Shown: one piece after another, positions 16,172 through 20,995 of the stretch
How positions within the stretch are numbered: position 1 is the first letter of the stretch
Layout: every line of letters starts with the position of its first letter
Source: a bacterium
GTDB taxonomy: Bacteria > JAHJDO01
NCBI GenBank assembly: GCA_030611945.1
Contig: JAUWOV010000025.1
Span: 1-20,995, forward strand
Length of the DNA stretch: 20,995 nt
Reading direction: 5' to 3'
Translations under genes and position numbers: made by a program
The notes under the pieces: generated by a model
What the model was told of the DNA's origin: nothing
Seen by the model: the letters and a program-made list of their open reading frames with translations, nothing else
The model's database searches: none

Positions 16172-17070
16172 CGGATATTGTCAAACAAGATATTATCGAG
16201 AAAAAGATATTCTTAATTAGAAACAAGAAAGTGATGCTTGATAGTGATTTGGCATTGCTTTATGAAGTGTCTACTGGGAGATTCAATGAGCAAGTAAAAA
16301 GGAATGTTAAACGATTTCCAGACGATTTTATGGTTCAATTGTCTAAAGAGGAATACCATTCTTTAAGATCGCAATTTGCGACCTTAAAACGCGGACAACA
16401 TCGTAAATATCTTCCTTACGCCTTCACAGAGCAGGGGGTAGCTATGCTTTCCTCTGTGCTAAATAGTGAAAGAGCAATTCAAGTAAATATCGGTATAATG
16501 CGGGTATTCGTCAATATAAGAAAAGTGGTTTCTGCAAATAAAGAAATGCTTAACAGATTGAATCAATTGGAAGATAAGTTTGACAAGGGAATAAAAACGA
16601 TATTTGAAATTATTCGCAAACCATTAGGGTCAAAATTACTATCTCCGAAAGAACCATTTTCAAATAAAAAAACAATTAGGGATATTATTTGTTCCTGCGA
16701 GGAGTATGTTTACTGGATAGATAAATACTTCTCAAAGGCAGGCATGGATTGGCTTTTAGAATTACTTAATACTAAAAAAGTGAAACTTGTTAAAATCCTG
16801 ATAACACCAGAAAAAGCAGATGAAAAGTTTATCTCGTTGTATAACGATTTGAAGGAAGAATTCAAAAACAATGGCATAAAATGTGATTTGCGGTTTATAA
16901 CCGATAAAAATCTGAAAGCAGATATTCATGATAGATGGATTATTTCAAAAGATTTATGCTATAACATTCCTTCAACTGATACAGTTATGAGAGGGCAATA
17001 TAGTGAGGTAAAAAGAACGACAAATTTTCCACCGTTCAACGATTGGTGGAGAAAAAGCAAAGATGTCTAA
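16168..17070 (+). CDS. ORF6N-domain protein with C-terminal PLD-like region
   Basis: A 300-residue protein. Residues 9-95 form an ORF6N (KilA-N/Bro-associated) DNA-binding-type domain, with IRNKKVMLDSDLALLYEV, FNEQVKRNVKRFPDDFM and LPYAFTEQGVAMLSSVL as clear signatures. A likely coiled coil follows (120-150). Residues 168-292 resemble a phospholipase-D-like fold: YVYWIDKYFSKAGMDWL, VKLVKILITP, then ADIHDRWIIS (251-260). The classical HxK is replaced by H-D-R, so PLD catalysis is doubtful. AAGGGG lies just before ATG 16168, which overlaps the stop of the NYN fragment as ATGA. ORF6N proteins are phage- and mobile-associated, often as antirepressor-like factors. It is the last accessory gene before purL, 32 bases away. 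The PLD-like call is by pattern only. Confidence 0.75.
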   Translation: MTDIVKQDIIEKKIFLIRNKKVMLDSDLALLYEVSTGRFNEQVKRNVKRFPDDFMVQLSKEEYHSLRSQFATLKRGQHRKYLPYAFTEQGVAMLSSVLNSERAIQVNIGIMRVFVNIRKVVSANKEMLNRLNQLEDKFDKGIKTIFEIIRKPLGSKLLSPKEPFSNKKTIRDIICSCEEYVYWIDKYFSKAGMDWLLELLNTKKVKLVKILITPEKADEKFISLYNDLKEEFKNNGIKCDLRFITDKNLKADIHDRWIISKDLCYNIPSTDTVMRGQYSEVKRTTNFPPFNDWWRKSKDV

Positions 17071-17102
17071 GTAAAATAGAAGATTCAAAAAGAAGAAATA
17101 AT

Positions 17103-19316
17103 ATGATCACTCCTGAAATGTACAGATCTCTTGGATTAACTGACAAAGAATATCAGAAGATATTGAGTCTTTTAAAGAGGGAGCCTACGGTTACCGAGCT
17201 TGCAATGTTTGCTGCGGAATGGTCAGAGCACTGCGGGTATGTAAGTTCCCGAAATCTGCTTAAAATCCTGCCAAAAACAGGGAAATATAAAACTCTGATA
17301 GGTGAGGATTCAGGAGGAATCATTATTGATGATTTAGCCATTATTTTTAAGATGGAAAGTCATAATCATCCTTCACAGGTTGAGCCAAAGCAAGGGGCTG
17401 CTACAGGAGTAGGTGGAATTATAAGGGATATATTTACTGCAGGCGCAAGACCTATTGCAAGTTTAAATTCCCTTAGGTTCGGGCCTCTTTCAGAAGCGTA
17501 TAACAGGTATCTCCTTCAGGGAGTAGTGGACGGCATACAGTTTTACGGGAACTGTTTGGGAGTGCCTACAATTGGAGGAGAAATATATTTTGATGAGAGT
17601 TATAACGGGAATTGTCTTGTTAATGCAATGAGTATTGGAATAGCAAAAAAGGATGAGCTGGCAAGAGCATGCGCTTTTGGAGAAAGCAACTCCATTATGT
17701 ATGTTGGGGCCAGTACAGGAAGGGATGGTATTGGAGGATGCAGTGTTCTTGCATCTCATGAATTCAAAGAGGGAGATGCAAAGAGACCAACTGTTCAAAT
17801 TGGAGATCCCTTTATGGAAAAATGTCTGATTGAGGCAACATTGGAGATTCTTTCTACAGGCTATGTTTTAGGAATTAAGGACATGGGCGCAGCAGGTCTT
17901 ACATGCGCAGTCAGCGAAATGGCATCAGATGGGAAATCAGGAATTGATATGGAACTGCGCAATATTCCGCTCAGAGAAAAAAATATGGAGCCATGGGAGA
18001 TAATGGTGTCTGAATCGCAGGAAAGAATGCTTGTGTGTGTTAAAGCAGGAAAAGAAAAGGAAATTAAAGATATATTCTCTAAGTGGGATTTGAACGCCGT
18101 AACCATTGGCAAGGTTACAAAGGACAAGATGGTTCGTATTCGGGATAATGGCAAAATATTAGTTGAGGTGAAAGCGGATATATTAACAAAAGCCCCTATC
18201 TATGATATGCCATATAAAGAACCGGAGCATATGAAGGAATTGAACAGCCTGAATCTAAATACTATCCAAGAACAAGAAGATTACAATATTGTTTTGCTCA
18301 ATCTTCTTAAAAGCCCATCCATTGCGAGCAAGGAATGGGTGTATGAACAGTATGACCACATGGTCCAGCTAAATACTATTGTCTTACCCGGTTCAGATGC
18401 CGCTGTAATTAGATTAAAGGGAACTAACAAAGCTATTGCGGCTACAACTGACTGCAATAGCCGTTACTGTTACTTAAATCCTTATAGAGGAGCTCAAATT
18501 GCAGTCGCAGAAGCAGCAAGAAACCTAGTTTGTTCAGGAGCTGAACCGGCATCTGTTACTGATTGTCTTAATTTTGGAAATCCTAAAAAACCGGATAGAT
18601 ATTGGCAGTTTAAAAATTGCGTGCAAGGTATTACGGATACCTGTAAATTTTTTGATGTTTCAGTAGCGAGCGGGAATGTATCCTTTTATAATGAGAATCC
18701 AAAAGGAGCGATTTATCCTACTCCTACAATCGGAATGATAGGTATTATAGAGGATATAAATAGAGTCTGTACTCAATATTTTAAAAACAAAGATGACTTA
18801 ATTATTCTTCTTGGAATTTCGCTGGAAGAATTAGGAGGAAGTGAATACCTGAAACTAGTTCACGGACTGGTTAGGGGGGATGCTCCTGAACTGGATTTAA
18901 AAAAGGAAAGGGCTGTTCAGCTTGCAACGCTTGAAGCGATCAGGAATGAGCTTGTCAATTCTGCTCATGATCTCTCAGAGGGAGGGCTTGCAGTTGGTCT
19001 GGCAGAATGCTGTATGTCAAATAAAGAGAGGATGATAGGAGCTGTTATAAATAATCTGAATTTTGATATTAGAACAGATGCTCTATTGTTCGGAGAATCT
19101 CAGTCAAGGATAATACTCAGCTGCGAAGAGAAATCTCTCAATCAGATCAAAAAAATTGCAAAGAGGCACAAAGCAAATTTACAGGTAATTGGCAGTACAG
19201 GTGGAAACAGGTTTGTTATTTCGGATAATGGGAACAAATTAATAGACGTATCATTAGAGGAATTACAAGACGTATGGTCTAATGCATTGGAGAGAGAGAT
19301 TGATAGCAATAGTTGA
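17103..19316 (+). CDS. purL: Phosphoribosylformylglycinamidine synthase subunit PurL (small type)
   Basis: ATP-dependent FGAM synthase subunit working with PurS and PurQ. 737 residues from ATG 17103; the frame is open back to 17043, but the 20 extra codons overlap the ORF6N gene and do not look like PurL, which starts ITPEMYRSLGLTDKEY. Motifs: WSEHC (40-44), FKMESHNHPS with the catalytic His region (82-91), QGAATGVGGIIRDIF, DMGAAGLTCAVSEMAS, SESQERM, CLNFGNP, NVSFYNEN, PTPTIGMIG and AHDLSEGGLAVG. No frameshift is seen. The usual CSYKxS is CGYVSS here. The ribosome site is poor (AAGAAGAAATAAT), fitting a start that lost its native upstream neighbour. The 3' end overlaps hisH. Confidence 0.97.
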   Translation: MITPEMYRSLGLTDKEYQKILSLLKREPTVTELAMFAAEWSEHCGYVSSRNLLKILPKTGKYKTLIGEDSGGIIIDDLAIIFKMESHNHPSQVEPKQGAATGVGGIIRDIFTAGARPIASLNSLRFGPLSEAYNRYLLQGVVDGIQFYGNCLGVPTIGGEIYFDESYNGNCLVNAMSIGIAKKDELARACAFGESNSIMYVGASTGRDGIGGCSVLASHEFKEGDAKRPTVQIGDPFMEKCLIEATLEILSTGYVLGIKDMGAAGLTCAVSEMASDGKSGIDMELRNIPLREKNMEPWEIMVSESQERMLVCVKAGKEKEIKDIFSKWDLNAVTIGKVTKDKMVRIRDNGKILVEVKADILTKAPIYDMPYKEPEHMKELNSLNLNTIQEQEDYNIVLLNLLKSPSIASKEWVYEQYDHMVQLNTIVLPGSDAAVIRLKGTNKAIAATTDCNSRYCYLNPYRGAQIAVAEAARNLVCSGAEPASVTDCLNFGNPKKPDRYWQFKNCVQGITDTCKFFDVSVASGNVSFYNENPKGAIYPTPTIGMIGIIEDINRVCTQYFKNKDDLIILLGISLEELGGSEYLKLVHGLVRGDAPELDLKKERAVQLATLEAIRNELVNSAHDLSEGGLAVGLAECCMSNKERMIGAVINNLNFDIRTDALLFGESQSRIILSCEEKSLNQIKKIAKRHKANLQVIGSTGGNRFVISDNGNKLIDVSLEELQDVWSNALEREIDSNS

Positions 19317-19917
19317 TTATGGATTGGGCAATCTGAGAAGTGTAAGCAAGTCTGTAGAGAAGTTAGACGCAAAAGCAGAGGTTACTGATAATCCAAAGAG
19401 AATAGAAAAAGCAGACGGTATAATACTTCCCGGTGTAGGCGCATTTCATATTGGCATGCAAAATCTCAAGAGATTAAATCTTCTGCCTGTTCTCCATGAA
19501 GCAATATCAAAGGGCACGCCTTTTTTGGGTATTTGTCTTGGATTTCAGATATTATTCACTCAAAGCGAAGAACACGGAATTTGCAGTGGTATGAACATAA
19601 TTAAGGGTAAAGTAAAAAGATTTACTCACGAATTAAAAATACCTCATATGGGCTGGAATCAGGTGAGACAGACCATAGACCATAGACCACGGACCACGGA
19701 TTTGTTTGATGGGGTTTCTGATAATTCCTATTTTTACTTTGTGCATTCATATTATGCTGAGCCTGAAGACAGAAATGTTATAATAGCTGAAACAGAATAT
19801 GGACATGAATTTACATCAGCCATAAACAAAGACAATGTCTGGGGAGTACAGTTTCATCCTGAGAAGAGTGGGGATATAGGACTAAAAGTTTTGAGGAACT
19901 TTTTATCATTATGTTAG
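19300..19917 (+). CDS. hisH: Imidazole glycerol phosphate synthase glutaminase subunit HisH
   Basis: Supplies ammonia to HisF in histidine synthesis. I choose TTG 19300, which gives [15 protein letters not shown], the normal HisH N-terminus, with GGAGAGAGA 8 bases upstream; ATG 19282 would add MHWRER inside purL. At 205 residues it has [11 protein letters not shown] (43-53), nucleophile C79 in LGICLGFQ, and H186 and E188 in FHPEKS. Between MGWNQV and [17 protein letters not shown] there are about 12 extra residues ([12 protein letters not shown]) encoded by a 4 x 7-base tandem repeat. The catalytic triad is unaffected. It overlaps purL by 17 bases and hisF by 7, so translation is coupled. Confidence 0.95.
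   Translation: MIAIVDYGLGNLRSVSKSVEKLDAKAEVTDNPKRIEKADGIILPGVGAFHIGMQNLKRLNLLPVLHEAISKGTPFLGICLGFQILFTQSEEHGICSGMNIIKGKVKRFTHELKIPHMGWNQVRQTIDHRPRTTDLFDGVSDNSYFYFVHSYYAEPEDRNVIIAETEYGHEFTSAINKDNVWGVQFHPEKSGDIGLKVLRNFLSLC
19671..19700 (+). repeat. In-frame 7-base tandem repeat inside hisH
   Basis: Four 7-base units, GACCATA twice then GACCACG twice, plus GA, occupy 30 bases and keep the reading frame. The encoded segment has no counterpart in typical HisH, where only a few residues separate MGWN from the next strand. Confidence 0.8.
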
Positions 19918-20693
19918 CAAAAAGAATAATTCCATGTTTAGATGTAAAGGACGGAAGAGTTGTTAAGGGTATAAACTTCCTGAATCTTGTGGATGCAGGA
20001 GACCCTGTTGAGGTAGCCTCAATTTATTCCGGAGAAAATGCTGATGAGATAGTTTTTTTGGATATTACTGCAAGTGTTGAGAAACGCAGTACAATCCTGA
20101 ATGTAGTAAAGAAAACCGCAGAACAGGTTTTTATTCCTCTCACAGTTGGAGGAGGGATTAGAAGCATAGAGGATATAAGGCTGCTGCTTAAATCCGGAGC
20201 TGATAAGGTTTCGCTGAACACAGCAGCTGTAGAGAATAAAAACTTGATTGAGGAAGCATCTGAGCAATTTGGCAGCCAGTGTATTGTTGTGGCAATAGAT
20301 GCAAAAAGAAGGCACAAAGGCACAGAGGCACAGAGAAAAAACTTGGAGTGGGAGGTTTATATCTATGGCGGAAGAAAGCCTGTAGGACTGGATGTAATAG
20401 AATGGGCAGAAGAAGTTGTGAGAATGGGCGCAGGGGAGATTCTGCTTACCAGCATGGATGCTGACGGGACAAAGGACGGGTATGACATAGAGCTGACCAG
20501 GGCAGTTTCAGAGGCAGTGAATATTCCTGTAATCGCTTCCGGCGGAGCAGGTACTCCCGAGCATCTTTGCCTGGCTTTAACAGAGGGGAAAGCTGATGCT
20601 GTTCTTGCGGCGTCTATTTTTCATTACGATGAATACTCAATTAAAGAGACAAAAAAATATCTAAAGGAAAGAGGTATAGCGGTCAGAATATAA
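19911..20693 (+). CDS. hisF: Imidazole glycerol phosphate synthase cyclase subunit HisF
   Basis: TIM-barrel enzyme that closes the imidazole ring, giving IGP and AICAR; AICAR feeds back into purine synthesis, a plausible reason for the pur-his neighbourhood. At 260 residues it has catalytic D11 ([15 protein letters not shown]) and D130 (VVAIDAKRR), phosphate-binding LTVGGGIRS (77-85), and ITS-type [15 protein letters not shown] and [11 protein letters not shown]. The loop after D130 is about 9 residues longer than usual ([12 protein letters not shown]) because of a 3 x 8-base tandem repeat. ATG 19911 overlaps the hisH stop; GAGGAA is 12 bases upstream. It is otherwise intact. Confidence 0.97.
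   Translation: MLAKRIIPCLDVKDGRVVKGINFLNLVDAGDPVEVASIYSGENADEIVFLDITASVEKRSTILNVVKKTAEQVFIPLTVGGGIRSIEDIRLLLKSGADKVSLNTAAVENKNLIEEASEQFGSQCIVVAIDAKRRHKGTEAQRKNLEWEVYIYGGRKPVGLDVIEWAEEVVRMGAGEILLTSMDADGTKDGYDIELTRAVSEAVNIPVIASGGAGTPEHLCLALTEGKADAVLAASIFHYDEYSIKETKKYLKERGIAVRI
20311..20335 (+). repeat. In-frame 8-base tandem repeat inside hisF
   Basis: Three 8-base units (GGCACAAA, GGCACAGA, GGCACAGA) plus G, a string type that recurs widely in environmental bacterial genomes as far as I recall. It lies in the loop following catalytic D130 and preserves the frame (surrounding insert length a multiple of three). Confidence 0.8.
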
Positions 20694-20727
20694 ATATTCT
20701 TAGAAGCTCTCTTTCCAGATAGTTTGA

Positions 20728-20836
<109 letters not shown>

Positions 20837-20908
20837 AGAGAAGCTCTTGCAAAGATCCCAAAAACCTAGATAGAAGCCTAAAAAAAGGTAGAAAGAAGCA
20901 GGCTCTGC

Positions 20909-20917
20909 TGGTATAAT
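20909..20917 (+). promoter_or_regulatory. Predicted extended -10 promoter
   Basis: TGGTATAAT gives TG, one base, consensus TATAAT. The -35 position (TAGAAA) is poor. Expected transcription start is near 20924, about 40 bases before the ATG at 20963. Confidence 0.5.
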
Positions 20918-20932
20918 AGCAAAAACAGAGCA

Positions 20933-20947
20933 TCACCCAATGGGTGA
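20933..20947. promoter_or_regulatory. Operator-like palindrome
   Basis: TCACCCA, one A, TGGGTGA: a perfect 7-base dyad just downstream of the predicted start of transcription and 15 bases before the ATG. The position fits a repressor site. Confidence 0.45.
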
Positions 20948-20962
20948 AAAACGGAGATAAAG

Positions 20963-20995
20963 ATGCTATTAACAAAAAAGATGTCACAAGTCAGA
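20963..20995 (+). CDS. Start of an unidentified gene (cut by the window end)
   Basis: Eleven codons, MLLTKKMSQVR, open to the window end. GGAG lies 6 bases before the ATG, and an extended -10 promoter and a palindrome precede it, so a real gene start is likely. Too short for family assignment; a self-regulating transcription factor is one guess from the operator. Confidence 0.5.
   Translation, partial: MLLTKKMSQVR

Noticed and set aside
17043-17102. Longer PurL with 20 extra N-terminal residues
   Set aside because: The extension overlaps the ORF6N gene and has no PurL similarity; family members start near ITPEMYRSLGL.
19282-19299. ATG start for HisH adding MHWRER
   Set aside because: TTG 19300 gives the canonical N-terminus and has a well-spaced ribosome site; the upstream codons belong to purL.
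20019-20323. Two minus-strand ORFs inside hisF
   Set aside because: They are antisense to strongly conserved HisF codons and have no recognisable features.

Overview
The window is about 21 kb of an AT-rich bacterial chromosome. The source looks like a Gram-negative member of a poorly cultured lineage. It carries lpxD (lipid A synthesis, hence an outer membrane), a murA with the Asp-type active site, and purine genes in the three-subunit PurS/PurQ/PurL form. The intergenic repeats and gene style remind me of Omnitrophota-like or PVC-related genomes, but that placement is an impression and not proven by the sequence.

Left part (1-10408), mostly minus strand. It holds a 3'-truncated ppdK (pyruvate phosphate dikinase) preceded by murA, then pabB, then a histidine kinase / response regulator pair running into lpxD. 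A plus-strand cassette (3426-4835) sits between murA and pabB: an mntA-hepT type toxin-antitoxin pair followed by a GIY-YIG family protein with homing-endonuclease-type repeats. The response regulator is the oddest core gene. Its receiver and ATP-binding motifs are intact, but the sigma-54 contact loop (GAFTGA), the arginine-finger positions and the whole C-terminal HTH are missing.

Middle part. A 48-residue single-pass membrane protein (10438-10584) is divergent from the kinase gene. The kinase appears to be transcribed from a strong promoter placed so that its mRNA would be leaderless. priA (minus strand) follows.

Right part, plus strand. purS-purQ are followed by a 3.1 kb accessory block (13961-17070) that separates them from purL; hisH and hisF come after purL, all tightly coupled. 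The accessory block contains radC, fragments that resemble HsdR and TcmP remnants, a full-length protein with a class III nucleotide-cyclase-like motif pattern, a cluster of hairpin repeats, the first 34 codons of a NYN-domain nuclease, and an ORF6N protein with a C-terminal PLD-like region. It looks like a decayed defence or mobile-gene hotspot inside a purine operon. hisH and hisF each carry a short tandem repeat inserted in frame. The right end has an extended -10 promoter, an operator-like palindrome and the first 11 codons of a further gene.

No tRNA, rRNA, CRISPR array, IS transposase or phage structural gene was seen. All family assignments are by eye from motifs; no database search was run.
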